Of a stretch of 64,000 nt of DNA, positions 1-8,859 are shown piece by piece. The DNA is from Granulicella sp. L56 (lineage in GTDB: Bacteria > Acidobacteriota > Terriglobia > Terriglobales > Acidobacteriaceae). The DNA lies in NCBI RefSeq assembly GCF_009765835.1, contig NZ_LMUS01000006.1, positions 2,348,645 to 2,412,644 of the forward strand, read 5' to 3'. The notes below the pieces were generated by a model. It was not told the DNA's origin, did no database searches, and saw nothing but the letters and a program-made list of their open reading frames with translations. Positions within the stretch are counted from its first letter, which is position 1. Each line of letters opens with the position of its first letter. A program made the translations under genes and the position numbers.

Positions 1-799
1 CGACCCGAACTGCTATCAGGCCAAGGTCGCTGCTCATCTTGCCAAGCGGGTCGCCGCGAAGCCGCAGCTCGTCCAGATCAGCACCGCTTACGGCAAGCAG
101 CAGGAAGGCAGTAAGGTCTTGCCCCGTAACCAATACACCGCCATTCGGGACGAGAAGCCGAAATCAAAGGACGAGGCAAAGCGGCCCGAGTTCAAGGTCT
201 GCAAGTTTGCCACAGAGGCCATCATCGCCGAGGGCAGCGATGTTGGCACCGTCCACAAGGTCTGCGCCAATTCCACTTGCCCGGTACATCGTCCCAAGCA
301 GGAGAAGAATCGTGACGATGTGAAATGGAAGGCAGAACAGGAGAAGCAGCGCAAGGAGCAAGCCATCGCCAACACCACGGGCATTCGCGTATTGAAGGTT
401 ATTGGAGACGCTGTCCCGGTACGACTCATGAAGAAAGACTTGCTCTTCGTTCTGATCCAAACGTTTCCGCTGTTGAACGAGTGGCAGTTGCAAACACTGG
501 CGCGGCAGCATGGTATCCGCAAAGACCGGGAAACCGACATGCTGGACAAGATGTTTCCCGCTCTCCTGCGTCGTGCTGACGAGGGAACACTATCTCGTTT
601 GCTTGTCGAGGTGAGTGTCGTCCTTGCCACTGGCCGAAACAACGGAACGAACGCTCTTCGCGAGGCAGCCACCGTTTACAAGGTGGACACCGATGCGATT
701 ACTCTCAAGGTCAAGCAGGAATTCGCTGCCAAGGCGAAGACCAAGAAGGAAACCAAACCGCCAACTTCATCCACGGGCAAGAGTCGTAGAGCAGCGTAG
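1..799 (+). CDS. ParB-like partition protein, C-terminal part (5' end outside window)
   Basis: The reading frame is open from base 2 with no stop upstream, so this is the 3' part of a longer gene. It gives about 265 residues. The segment after 'CYQAK' has the look of the extended C-terminal half of ParB/RepB/Spo0J-like proteins seen in Acidobacteria: 'LVQIS', then 'FKVCKF', then a Cys-rich 'CANSTCPVH' near residue 100 of the visible part, then a helical tail ending in a Lys/Arg/Ser-rich stretch. The N-terminal ParB nuclease/CTPase-like domain would lie outside the window. The role (partitioning or nucleoid-associated) is inferred from family resemblance only. A strong terminator follows directly. 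The internal TTG at 119 could open a shorter frame, but similarity continues upstream of it. Confidence 0.7.
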   Translation, partial: DPNCYQAKVAAHLAKRVAAKPQLVQISTAYGKQQEGSKVLPRNQYTAIRDEKPKSKDEAKRPEFKVCKFATEAIIAEGSDVGTVHKVCANSTCPVHRPKQEKNRDDVKWKAEQEKQRKEQAIANTTGIRVLKVIGDAVPVRLMKKDLLFVLIQTFPLLNEWQLQTLARQHGIRKDRETDMLDKMFPALLRRADEGTLSRLLVEVSVVLATGRNNGTNALREAATVYKVDTDAITLKVKQEFAAKAKTKKETKPPTSSTGKSRRAA

Positions 800-806
800 G
801 AAACTT

Positions 807-840
807 TGGGGAGCCGCGAGGCTCCCCACTTTTCTTGTTT
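807..840 (+). terminator. Rho-independent terminator after the ParB-like gene
   Basis: A 9-bp GC-rich stem (TGGGGAGCC / GGCTCCCCA) with a GCGA tetraloop at 807-828 is followed by the T-rich tract ACTTTTCTTGTTT. It starts 8 bp after the stop codon of the ParB-like gene. Confidence 0.85.
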
Positions 841-1036
841 GCATTCTCGGCTCCGCGCCGGGCAGCAGGGCGACGTTCCCCCTTCCTGCACCTGCCCCCT
901 TTACTGCCTGCGGCGCTCTCGAGAGACTACCTGCGAGGTCGATTAGGTTTCGAAGATTTATAAGAAGCGCGGCGCCCCCAACCACTTTCGTCCGATAAAC
1001 ATCCTGACCCACAATCCAAGCAAACCCTGCCAGGCA

Positions 1037-1483
1037 TCAACCGTACGTAAGATCTGTGCTCTGACCGACCTCGATGATATAGCCGTCAGGATCGCGGATA
1101 TAGCAGCGGATCTCGCCGTACTTGGGGATCGGCTCCGTGATGAACTCTGCTCCGCGACTCTTCCACAGTTCATAGCGCGCTTGAATATCCGCAACCCGGA
1201 AATTTAAGAAACTGTTGAGGTGGTTCGGGTCAGGGACGCTGAGCGATACCGTCGGCTTATCCGGGGTTGGTCCGCCCCCCACGTTGATAATCATCCAGAT
1301 ATTCGCAAGCTGAAGGTACCCGGGCGCGTTGCCGTCGCCCCTGCTCAAGATGCGAGCACCGAAGACCTTCTCGTAGTAGTCCAGCGATCGTTGGATATCG
1401 GCCACGGTTATAAAATGCGCGATGCTCATCCCCTCCTTCGGGGGCATCTCATAGCTTTTCTGATCGATTTGTACATTACTCAT
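1037..1483 (-). CDS. VOC family (glyoxalase/bleomycin-resistance-like) protein
   Basis: 148 residues, the usual size of a single two-module vicinal-oxygen-chelate protein. Module 1 starts at 'GMSIAHFITVADIQRSLDYYEKVFG', read here as the typical H-x-V-x-D-x-x-x-S-x-x-F/Y-Y opening. Module 2 ends with the hallmark 'CYIRDPDGYIIEVGQ', whose Glu is a usual metal ligand. Such proteins isomerise or open small electrophiles, but the substrate cannot be told. ATG has GGAG 7 nt upstream. It lies 67 bp downstream of the DJ-1/PfpI gene on the same strand and is probably co-transcribed from the promoter at 2704-2748. Confidence 0.85.
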   Translation of the reverse strand: MSNVQIDQKSYEMPPKEGMSIAHFITVADIQRSLDYYEKVFGARILSRGDGNAPGYLQLANIWMIINVGGGPTPDKPTVSLSVPDPNHLNSFLNFRVADIQARYELWKSRGAEFITEPIPKYGEIRCYIRDPDGYIIEVGQSTDLTYG

Positions 1484-1550
1484 TTGACGACTCCAATTCG
1501 GATAGATTTACCAGCAGGGGGAACCGCGGAACCAGCCCTTACTTACCGAC

Positions 1551-2348
1551 TCACTTTTTCTTCTCGTTGAGTGCTTGTAGAAGAAGTTTCAGAACTGCTT
1601 CATCAGAGAACGGGTTCTGGCCCGAGATCAACTCTCGATCCTGAAGGGCGTAGCTCCCCCATGGAGCGACAACACTCACGTCGCCACCCGCCGTACGCAA
1701 GGCGAAGTCCGGGTAAAACAGAACCTTACCACCAATCTCAAGCGGCTCGCGCTGCTGCTCTTCCGCCGTCGCAAAGATAGTCATCTTATATCCGGCATAG
1801 ATCCAGCCTTGAGCCTTGGCCTGCGCTCCGGCGACATCGCCCGCTGCCAGCGCGGCGACGAACTCCCACGAATTTGGAAGAGCCGATAGCAGTGAAATCG
1901 GGCCATGGCAGAGCACAGCCGTAGGCTTGGACGTTTCGTGAAAGTGTCTCAGCACGATGCCGGCATTGGGATCATCCAGAAGATCGATCATCGGGCCATG
2001 GCCGCCCGGAACGAAAACAGCGTCATATTGATCCAGGCCCGACGCGATGACATCCCTGATGCGAACTGGATCTCTGAGCCCAAGCAAGCCGTCGCGGAAT
2101 AGCAGGTAGTCCTGCAGCTTGGCCGCGTCCCCGCCGAAAAAGCCGATGACCTCGGAATAGACATCCACCTGCGGCGTATTGCCGGTGGGGTTGGCGAAGG
2201 TGATCTCGTAGCCCTCCTCCATCAGGGCGCGAACCGGAACCGTCACTTCGTTGAGGTAGTAGCCGGCGCCGGTATAAATCTTGCCATCCTTCAAGGGCAA
2301 ACCGCGACCGCTCGAGATCAATGCCAGGATTTTTCCTTTTGTAGTCAT
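1551..2348 (-). CDS. DJ-1/PfpI family (Hsp31-like) class I glutamine-amidotransferase-fold protein
   Basis: 265 residues. It starts 'KGKILALISSGRGLPLKDGK' and carries the Hsp31/DJ-1 signatures 'FVPGGHGPMIDL' and a nucleophile elbow 'AVLCHGPISLL' near residue 146 (Cys in CHGP). Members act as glyoxalase III, deglycase or chaperone against carbonyl stress; which applies here is not shown. AGAGGAG lies 7 nt before the ATG. The nearest promoter signal is a regulon-type promoter about 350 bp upstream (2704-2748), which would give a long leader. The VOC gene follows, so the pair probably handles reactive carbonyls or electrophiles. Confidence 0.88.
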   Translation of the reverse strand: MTTKGKILALISSGRGLPLKDGKIYTGAGYYLNEVTVPVRALMEEGYEITFANPTGNTPQVDVYSEVIGFFGGDAAKLQDYLLFRDGLLGLRDPVRIRDVIASGLDQYDAVFVPGGHGPMIDLLDDPNAGIVLRHFHETSKPTAVLCHGPISLLSALPNSWEFVAALAAGDVAGAQAKAQGWIYAGYKMTIFATAEEQQREPLEIGGKVLFYPDFALRTAGGDVSVVAPWGSYALQDRELISGQNPFSDEAVLKLLLQALNEKKK

Positions 2349-2703
2349 TTTGTTCTCCTCTTTAAATCGGTGAGTTATGCCATCGGGGATGGTCTCTAGG
2401 TTCCGGTTATGGCAGCGCGATCCGGTCCGCGAGTGCCTCGGCCCCAGCCACCGTGGTCATGGCGTCCACCAGTACCCGCGTCGTGCTGGCCGAAGATCGA
2501 CGTCGACGTGGCCGGATCAACACCGAGCGGCTCACCAAAAGGCCTTGGCCGCTCGCCGACTATGGCCTTTCCCAGAGCGGTAAGGATGTTGACGCCAAGT
2601 GTATTCGACGTGATGCGGCGGTCATGGGCCTGCTCTCCTTAAGTTCATATGGCGCTCCTCGCCTGACCCAGGGCGCCTGTCGATTCAGGGCCTTGTGTGT
2701 CTG
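2349..2703 (-). other. Long leader between regulon promoter and DJ-1 gene, with mini-ORFs
   Basis: About 350 bp lie between the minus-strand promoter (2704-2748) and the DJ-1 start. Within it, a 21-codon ORF (2560-2625) begins at an ATG preceded by AAGGAG, and an 8-codon ORF overlaps that start. Translation in the other frames gives a low-complexity product with no family I recognise. It may be a regulatory leader or the decayed remains of a gene. No terminator is seen. Confidence 0.4.
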
Positions 2704-2748
2704 ATTAAGCCTGACAAGAGAAGGTAGAACAATTGGACCAAGGTATCG
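2704..2748 (-). promoter_or_regulatory. Regulon promoter A-reverse (toward DJ-1/VOC genes)
   Basis: Operator 19-mer at 2730-2748 (CGATACCTTGGTCCAATTG on the minus strand), then 20 nt, then the -10-like CTTAAT at 2704-2709. It shares a 58-bp operator block (2730-2787) with the divergent promoter A-forward. Confidence 0.75.
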
Positions 2749-2768
2749 GGCCACACCTTGGTATTGAT

Positions 2769-2813
2769 CGACACGTTCGTCCAATAGATTCATCGTTGGG
2801 CTTCTGGCCTAAT
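2769..2813 (+). promoter_or_regulatory. Regulon promoter A-forward (toward flavoprotein gene)
   Basis: Operator 19-mer at 2769-2787 ending GTCCAATAG, 20-nt spacer including CTTCTGG, and -10-like CCTAAT at 2808-2813 in a TGn extended context. The predicted start near 2820 leaves a 30-nt leader before the ATG at 2850. Confidence 0.8.
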
Positions 2814-2849
2814 CGACTTTTACGGGTGTCATTTCGGGGAGAAGAAAAG

Positions 2850-4133
2850 ATGTTGAATGGCAGGATGGTCATCTATGGGCGCGCGAATTCGGCCGCGGGT
2901 TATGAGATACGCGATTTCCTGACTCGTAACTGCTCTGACTATGACTGGGTCGAACTGAATACGGACGAGGAGGCCCAGAGGCTGGCAGGAGTTTTAGGAC
3001 TCACAGACCCCAGGCTCCCACTCTGCGTCGTTAGCGAGAGTTTGAGACTGTATTGTCCTAGTCTGCGCGAACTGGCGACGGCCCTGGAGTGGTTCAAAGG
3101 ACCGAAGTACCAGTGCTACGACCTGGCGATCTTTGGCGCGGGACCGGCGGGTCTGAGTGCCGCTCTCTACGGTGCGTCTGAAGGGTTGCGAACTGTACTT
3201 TTTGAGAAGACTGCAGTCGGTGGGCAGGCTGGCAGTACCTCAAAGATTGAAAATTATATGGGGTTTCCGGATGGAATCAGCGGATGGGAACTCGCAAGCA
3301 GGGCGCGCCGACAAGCGATTCGAATGGGAGCAGAGATCATCGTAGGTATCGAGGGAGTGGCCGGAGAGCATCAGGATGGCTGGCAGTTAAGCTGGTTCGC
3401 CAGCGGCGAGCGGATCGCTTCGAAGGCCACGATCTGCGCCACCGGCGTCGAATACTCGCGGCTTGGGCTTGAACGAGAGGGTGATTTTCTGAATCGTGGC
3501 CTCTACTACGGTGCCGGCTCCAGCGAAGCTGGAATCTGCAAGGGACATGTCGTGATTGTGGGCGGCGGGAACTCCGCCGGCCAGGCTGCGTTGAACTTCG
3601 CGCGGCAGACGCAGGTAACGATGCTCGTCCGAGGGGAGTGCCTTAAAGATACGCTTTCGACGTATCTCCTAGAGCGCATTGAAGACACCTCGTCGATTAC
3701 GGTGCTGACGAGGACTACGTTGATCGAACTCGAAGGGGATGATGCGTTGGAGAGAATTACGTATCGCAATGAGACTTCCGGCAAGACGGCAACCATCGAG
3801 ACGCATAGCGTTTTCGTTTGTATCGGAGGCAGGCCTCGCCTCGAATGGGCAAGACCTGGGGTGCTGCATTGCGACCCAGCGGGCTACATTTTGACGGGCT
3901 CGGATCTCAACCGGTCGAGCCTGTCAGCGGAGATGTGGGCAGATGGTCGAGCACCACTCTTCATGGAATCGAGCATCCCAGGCTTATTCGCTGCCGGGGA
4001 TGTCCGTCATAACTCGACGAAAAGGTGTGCGGCGGCAGCGGGAGATGGTGCAACCGCAGTCGCTATGGCCCATCAATTTCTACTTTCCGTGAAGTATCGG
4101 CTTTACGGTACTTCGCGGTCTGCGTTGAGATGA
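2850..4133 (+). CDS. Thioredoxin-reductase-like FAD/NAD(P) oxidoreductase lacking the CxxC, with N-terminal redoxin-like segment
   Basis: 427 residues from the ATG at 2850, chosen because GGGGAGAAG lies just upstream. The longer frame from 2733 would run through the promoter. Residues 1-85 (MVIYGRANSAAG...) look like a glutaredoxin/thioredoxin fold in which the N-terminal Cys pair is absent. The reductase core follows: FAD-binding 'FGAGPAGLSAA' near 92, NAD(P)-binding 'VGGGNSAGQAA' near 240, and the FAD-ribityl motif 'IPGLFAAGDVR' near 385. Where thioredoxin reductases carry CATC this protein has 'YYGAGSSEAGIC', so dithiol chemistry as in TrxB is unlikely. Electron acceptor unknown; a stress-linked diaphorase or NADPH sensor is possible. 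Its 3' end overlaps the convergent kinase gene by 31 bp. Confidence 0.85.
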   Translation: MLNGRMVIYGRANSAAGYEIRDFLTRNCSDYDWVELNTDEEAQRLAGVLGLTDPRLPLCVVSESLRLYCPSLRELATALEWFKGPKYQCYDLAIFGAGPAGLSAALYGASEGLRTVLFEKTAVGGQAGSTSKIENYMGFPDGISGWELASRARRQAIRMGAEIIVGIEGVAGEHQDGWQLSWFASGERIASKATICATGVEYSRLGLEREGDFLNRGLYYGAGSSEAGICKGHVVIVGGGNSAGQAALNFARQTQVTMLVRGECLKDTLSTYLLERIEDTSSITVLTRTTLIELEGDDALERITYRNETSGKTATIETHSVFVCIGGRPRLEWARPGVLHCDPAGYILTGSDLNRSSLSAEMWADGRAPLFMESSIPGLFAAGDVRHNSTKRCAAAAGDGATAVAMAHQFLLSVKYRLYGTSRSALR

Positions 4134-6694
4134 TGCCGGGACTTTCTGAGATGGCGGACTACACGGCTGGAACCCAATTCCAGGGACTGATGTCCGGGCT
4201 GGCGGAGCGCCCGATATTCTTTATGCTGAATCATTGCGGCAGGCAGGTTCAAGTGAAAAATTGCGCCGCGCCCGACGGCTCTCTCGGCCCACAAGCGTCC
4301 ACCATGAGACTCAACGATTGATCGGCTGATTCGAAGACCCATGCCAGTGCCGTTAGGTTTAGTCGTAAAGAACGCGGCAAATATCTGTGCCTCCAATTGT
4401 GACGGGAGCCCTATGCCCGTATCACTGAATGAAACAAGAATCTGCTCGTTCTCAGCTCGTTGCGACTTGATGACCATTTCTCGTATTCCATCAACGTCCT
4501 TCATCGCCTCGATACTATTGACGATTAGATTCATCGCGACCTGTTGCAATTGAACGCGATCCCCGACGATTTGAGGAAGATCGGCTGCCAGTTCAGTCCG
4601 GACCGATATGTTGTACCGCATCGCTTCGTCGCGCAGGAGGGCGACCGTTTCTCGAACGATTTCGCTTACATCAAGTGTCTCCTGCTTCAAGGATCCTTTC
4701 TCGAATTGCGATCGAATCCTGCCGAGAATCTCAGCGGCACGTTGTCCGTCTCTCACCATTCTGGCGACAGCCTCGCCCACTTCATTGAGATCGGGCTTCT
4801 CCCGCCCGAGCTTTCGGAGAGAGACATTTCCGTTGGTGATGACACCGCTGATCGGCTGACTGATTTCATGAGCCAGGGAAGCTGCTAACTCTCCCATGGT
4901 TGTGACCCGATTGATGCGGGCGAGGTCGCTCTGCGCCTGGCGCAGAGCCTCTTCGGTGCGCTTCTGATCATCGATGTCGGTCGTCGTACCGACGAATTTG
5001 AGGACTCGCCCTTCCGCATCGCGCAAAACCACGGCTTGTTGGAGATGCCAACGATAGGTGCCGTCCTGAGCGCGGAGAGACCGAGTCTCGAATGCAAAAT
5101 TTTGTCCCGAATGCACGCCATCCCAAAAGCTTCTGACTGCTATGTCCCGGTCGTCAGAGTGGACTGCGGTCATCCAAGCCTCGGGATGCGACTGGACGAA
5201 GTCACGGGTCTGACCCGCGAATTCAAGCCAAACGTGATTCACAAAATCCGGTGTCCCATCGGGCCTGAGCGTCCAGGCGGATACGGGAAGATTCTGCAGC
5301 AGTCCAACCTGGAGCTGCAGATCGGCATAGAGACGCGTGTTCTCCAGCGAGACCGCTGCTTGTGCCGCCAGCAGATCTAAGACCGCGATTCGAGCCGCGC
5401 TGAATGCGTCTGTCAGCAACGTGTTCTCAAAAAGGAGAATCCCAATCAACTCATCTTGCTTGATCAAAGGAAGGCAGAGGACCGACTTCGATTGTCTCTT
5501 GCGTAGATAGTCGTCGGCGGAGAACAGGTTAGGCTTGCAGGCATCCGCGAGAGCCACGCTTTCACGCGTACGGATGACATGATGGATGAGCAATTCGGGA
5601 CAGTCCATCCTGGTAATCGGCTTTTGACGCAAAGCGACTTCTATTTGATCGCCGGTCGCTCTCGCCTCCGCCTCAATTAGATATCCATCCTCAGACGGTA
5701 GGACCAAAAGGCCACGGTCAGCGCCCGAATTTTTCATTGCAATCTTCATTAGCCGCTCGATCAACCTGGGCAACATGATCTCGCTGGACAAGGCCCGGGA
5801 GGAATCAGCAATGTCTGCGAGCATATTGGCGCGGGCAACGCCAGCATAGAGCCTCGACGTTTCGGCAAGTAGAGCGATCAAAACAACTGTCGAGGTGAGG
5901 AGAGAAAACAGGCGGCCGGTATAAAAACCAAGAGAAGCCGTGCGCGGCCCACGTCCGCCGATCAGTGCTGTGATCGTCAGCTCTACGATCATGGCAAGCA
6001 TGACTACCATGAGCCATTGATCCAACACTGAGCGCCTAAAAGTCCACAGCAGGGAAAGCGCAGCTGCGCATATCAGCATGGTGATTGCAGTGAGCCATCT
6101 CCCTCCTATCGGATCTACGGGCGGCAGTAAGGCGAGCCATGCGATGCAACTCACGAGGGCTAATGCGCCCAGACCTCCGAAGGTAGCTGCGATCTCTGTT
6201 GACGTAGGCGGGCCAGTCTTCGTACGGTCTTTCTCCCTAAGCCATATATATACAAACAAAGCCACGGGCAGGCCAAGATGCCACAACAGATAGATTCTGA
6301 AATTGGTGTGGGGACTTCCGCCTAGATTTCCTGTCGGCGAGATAACGCCCGGGAAGGTCAGCCCGTGTACGACGACCAGCGCTGCTGAAAAAAGATATCC
6401 GCACGCCAGCGCCCTGAGCGCTTTCAAGCGAGTGATTGAGAACTGCGCCAAAAGGAGGGCTGCGGTAATGAGGTCGGCGACAGAGATAACCGCGTCGAAC
6501 GCGGTAATGAAGCCATTAACCAGCGGCAGCGGTCTGGCCGCGAAGGGAAGCAAAACGATCAATCCGAAAAGCAGAACTATCGCCCCGGCAAGTGCCATCC
6601 GCGTCTGCCGCAGCGTCGGCGGTAAATAGGCCAGCGAAATTGGAGGATGGTCGGCGCCAATTTCCTTCGAGCTGAGTTCGGAAGATATTCTCAC
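4103..6694 (-). CDS. Membrane sensor histidine kinase (MASE4-GAF-PAS-HisKA-HATPase)
   Basis: 863 residues from a GTG at 6694 preceded by GCGAGG; the frame itself is open to 6874. The N-terminal ~280 residues carry about eight hydrophobic segments with the MASE4-like 'AFDAVISVADLITAALLLAQFSITR'-type pattern (quoted in part: 'FDAVISVADLITAALL'). A GAF domain follows (about 300-450), then a PAS domain ending 'KFVGTTTDIDDQKR', the phosphoacceptor 'SLAHEISQPISG' (His near 605), the N-box 'LIVNSIEAM' and G-boxes 'DTGIGLP' and 'GTGMGL'. The HisKA type is that of FixL/TodS/TutC. No response regulator is adjacent. The C-terminal ~40 residues beyond the ATPase domain are basic and overlap the convergent flavoprotein gene. 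Confidence 0.87.
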   Translation of the reverse strand: MRISSELSSKEIGADHPPISLAYLPPTLRQTRMALAGAIVLLFGLIVLLPFAARPLPLVNGFITAFDAVISVADLITAALLLAQFSITRLKALRALACGYLFSAALVVVHGLTFPGVISPTGNLGGSPHTNFRIYLLWHLGLPVALFVYIWLREKDRTKTGPPTSTEIAATFGGLGALALVSCIAWLALLPPVDPIGGRWLTAITMLICAAALSLLWTFRRSVLDQWLMVVMLAMIVELTITALIGGRGPRTASLGFYTGRLFSLLTSTVVLIALLAETSRLYAGVARANMLADIADSSRALSSEIMLPRLIERLMKIAMKNSGADRGLLVLPSEDGYLIEAEARATGDQIEVALRQKPITRMDCPELLIHHVIRTRESVALADACKPNLFSADDYLRKRQSKSVLCLPLIKQDELIGILLFENTLLTDAFSAARIAVLDLLAAQAAVSLENTRLYADLQLQVGLLQNLPVSAWTLRPDGTPDFVNHVWLEFAGQTRDFVQSHPEAWMTAVHSDDRDIAVRSFWDGVHSGQNFAFETRSLRAQDGTYRWHLQQAVVLRDAEGRVLKFVGTTTDIDDQKRTEEALRQAQSDLARINRVTTMGELAASLAHEISQPISGVITNGNVSLRKLGREKPDLNEVGEAVARMVRDGQRAAEILGRIRSQFEKGSLKQETLDVSEIVRETVALLRDEAMRYNISVRTELAADLPQIVGDRVQLQQVAMNLIVNSIEAMKDVDGIREMVIKSQRAENEQILVSFSDTGIGLPSQLEAQIFAAFFTTKPNGTGMGLRISRSIVESHGGRLWAERAVGRGAIFHLNLPAAMIQHKEYRALRQPGHQSLELGSSRVVRHLRKSRHHLNADREVP

Positions 6695-7056
6695 TCGCGT
6701 ACCTCGCCGCTGGGCCGTCAGGTGTAACCGGCACTCTGTGTAGTTCAACACAAACGGAAGATTTGTCGACACAAGAATAACCGAAAGTTGGAAAAGATTC
6801 GCTTTGAAGCGGATGTGGGGTTGAGCTGCCTTCGGTCGGGAGGCATTTCCACGCTGCCGCGTGCCCATCGCCAAGCTCGCTATCTATTTGTGAAGTCGCC
6901 AATGTCAGCTATCCGACATGTGAATTTCGGGATTGTCACAAGACTGCTAAATTATCCAGTTCCCGGCCGGTCGATGTTTTCGCTTTCCCATCTCTGATAA
7001 GAGGCTGACCGCACGCTTAAGTGTTTGGTTTGACATACGCGTCGCAACTACAGACG
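6695..7056. other. Intergenic region, nothing recognised
   Basis: 362 bp between the start of the MASE4 kinase gene and the stop of the nitronate monooxygenase gene. I see no terminator, no copy of the regulon operator and no credible small gene. The kinase frame stays open to 6874, so part may be coding if an upstream start is used. Confidence 0.4.
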
Positions 7057-8166
7057 CTAGCTAGCCATACGATTCAGCAGGCTGGTCGCATCCGCAACGA
7101 GCGACGCGACGAGCTCGGAAGCGCTGTGGTGCCGTAAGAGACTTATACTCTGTCCTGCCCATAGTTGCATCAGTTCCGCTTGACCCTGTTTCTGAGCCTC
7201 GGCGACGACGGTCTTCATGAGGGACCGCTGGAGTGGGTATGGAAGAACCGCAAGGTTGCCCGTCTCTAATTCATCCATCAAGCGATTTCTGATTCCTCGC
7301 GCGAGTCTGCCGGTAAAGGTCTTGGTGAGATCTGTATATGCGCCGTTGCGGCCGAAGAGAGCGGCTCGATGTTGAGCGCTGGCTCCAGATTCATCGCATG
7401 CGAGGAAGGCCGTTCCTATTTGTACGGCTTCGGCGCCGAGTGCGAATGCTGCCACCATGCCTCTGGCATCGGCAATGCCGCCGGCTGCGATCACGGGAGC
7501 TAGAACGGCATCGACCACTTGAGGAATGAGAGAAATTCCTCCGGTTAGAGATCGCTCGGAGGAACGGATGAAAGAGCCGCGATGGCCGCCAGCTTCAAAT
7601 CCGGAAGCGACGATAAGATCGACCTCTGCAGCATCGAGGGCCATGGCCTCTTCCGGTGTCGTCGCCGTCCCCATCGTAACGATGCCGAGGTGTTTGCATT
7701 CGTCGAGGACTTCCCTCGGGGGAACTCCAAGAATGAAACTGAAAACCGCTGGTTTGGATTCAAAGACGGCGCGAATCTGCTCGTCAAAATTTTGTGGTTT
7801 GAACTCTGGTGGCGGGGGCGGGTCGACACCGAGTTCGACGTAATATCGGCTGAGGGCGGCGACGCTTTCCTTGATGGTTTTGCGCGAAACGCTCTCGGCG
7901 CCATCGTCCGCCATTGATAGCCAGAGGTTGATGGCAAATGGTTTCTTCGTTATCGCTTTGATCTCGCTTACGATGTCTTTGATTGCTGTGCCGGACTGTC
8001 CGTGAGCACCATACGATCCAAGACCGCCTGCGTTGGAAACAACGGCAGCGAGCAGTTGGGTTGAGATTCCGCCCAACGCTCCCTGAATGATTGGATACTC
8101 GATGCCGAGGAGAGCAGTTGCTCTTGTGGATGTCCAACGCGGGGCAGGTTCGTTCGCGGCACTCAT
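7057..8166 (-). CDS. Nitronate monooxygenase (2-nitropropane dioxygenase family)
   Basis: 369 residues, a usual size. FMN-dependent TIM barrel: 'YPIIQGALGGIS' near residue 24, 'VSNAGGLGSYGA' near 44, catalytic-His region 'VASGFEAGGHRG', and the phosphate-binding 'APVIAAGGIADARGM' and 'EAVQIGTAFLA'. It oxidises nitronates or related anionic substrates, or acts as an NADH:quinone reductase in some members. GGGGAG lies before the ATG. It is 54 bp downstream of the HbpS/GlcG-like gene and probably shares its promoter (8748-8792). Confidence 0.88.
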   Translation of the reverse strand: MSAANEPAPRWTSTRATALLGIEYPIIQGALGGISTQLLAAVVSNAGGLGSYGAHGQSGTAIKDIVSEIKAITKKPFAINLWLSMADDGAESVSRKTIKESVAALSRYYVELGVDPPPPPEFKPQNFDEQIRAVFESKPAVFSFILGVPPREVLDECKHLGIVTMGTATTPEEAMALDAAEVDLIVASGFEAGGHRGSFIRSSERSLTGGISLIPQVVDAVLAPVIAAGGIADARGMVAAFALGAEAVQIGTAFLACDESGASAQHRAALFGRNGAYTDLTKTFTGRLARGIRNRLMDELETGNLAVLPYPLQRSLMKTVVAEAQKQGQAELMQLWAGQSISLLRHHSASELVASLVADATSLLNRMAS

Positions 8167-8220
8167 TATGTATCTCCCCTGAGATTTTAGATCCCGCTGC
8201 CGAGACCAACTGTCTCTGCG

Positions 8221-8715
8221 TTACGAGATGACAGCCGCGCCTGCTTTGCTGACGACTTCGTCCTGGGAATCTGTGCCTCCCGAACAGCCGACTGCGCCGA
8301 TGATTACACCTTGATCGATCAGTGGAATGCCACCTCTGGATGCAATGATTCCGTCGAACGCGAACAGGTAGTTGAGGTGCATGAGTTGGACACCGTCTTC
8401 GAAGATTTTCGTCGGACGCCGAAAGGTCGCGGATGCGCGCGCCTTGTGCTCTGCAATCTTGATCGAGGCAAGCATTGCGCCGTCCATGCGTTGAAAGGCA
8501 ACGAGGTTGCCGCCGGAATCGGCCACAGCTACATTCATCTTCCAATTCCTCTTCTTCGCCTCTGCCACAGCGGCTCCGATAACTGCCTGGGCACGGTCCA
8601 ACGATATCGGCAGGCCGTAGGGGACGTCGAAGGGCATTTCGTCCGGGATGGCATCGAGTGGGTTCAGTTCAACTGGATGCGCTTCCGTGGAGACTACTGT
8701 TTTCTGGTTTGGCAT
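8221..8715 (-). CDS. HbpS/GlcG-like (heme-binding family) protein
   Basis: 164 residues. The core from 'LDRAQAVIGAAVAEAKKRNWKM' to the end matches the GlcG/HbpS family: 'VAVADSGGNLVAFQRMDGA' (quoted in part 'DSGGNLVAFQRMDGA'), then 'SRGGIPLI', then 'IIGAVGCSGGTDSQDEV'. Family members bind heme or cobalamin, or accompany oxidative metabolism genes. No signal peptide is visible, so it is probably cytoplasmic. First gene of a two-gene unit with nitronate monooxygenase under the minus-strand regulon promoter in the 8.75-8.90 kb divergent region. Confidence 0.85.
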   Translation of the reverse strand: MPNQKTVVSTEAHPVELNPLDAIPDEMPFDVPYGLPISLDRAQAVIGAAVAEAKKRNWKMNVAVADSGGNLVAFQRMDGAMLASIKIAEHKARASATFRRPTKIFEDGVQLMHLNYLFAFDGIIASRGGIPLIDQGVIIGAVGCSGGTDSQDEVVSKAGAAVIS

Positions 8716-8747
8716 GCGTCATCCTTTCAGTTCTCAATCACATCGCA

Positions 8748-8792
8748 ATCAGAGCAGGAGAGCACGGACGGAACAATCAGACGAAGGTGTTG
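8748..8792 (-). promoter_or_regulatory. Regulon promoter B-reverse (toward HbpS/NMO genes)
   Basis: Operator 19-mer at 8774-8792 on the minus strand (CAACACCTTCGTCTGATTG), exact 20-nt spacer, -10-like TCTGAT at 8748-8753 preceded by CTCCTGC. Divergent from B-forward across a 105-bp operator block that also holds two further half-sites. Confidence 0.75.
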
Positions 8793-8859
8793 GTAATACC
8801 TTCGTATTGGTCCGCGATGCGCGTCGATGTCGCAGTTCGAGTTGATACGAAGGTATTGG

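Noticed and set aside
88-672. 194-codon minus-strand frame over the ParB-like gene
   Set aside because: Antisense shadow; Ser/Arg-rich translation with no motifs.
7784-8545. 253-codon minus-strand frame over the NMO/HbpS region
   Set aside because: Runs in another frame across two well-supported genes, has low-complexity Arg/His-rich translation and no family resemblance.
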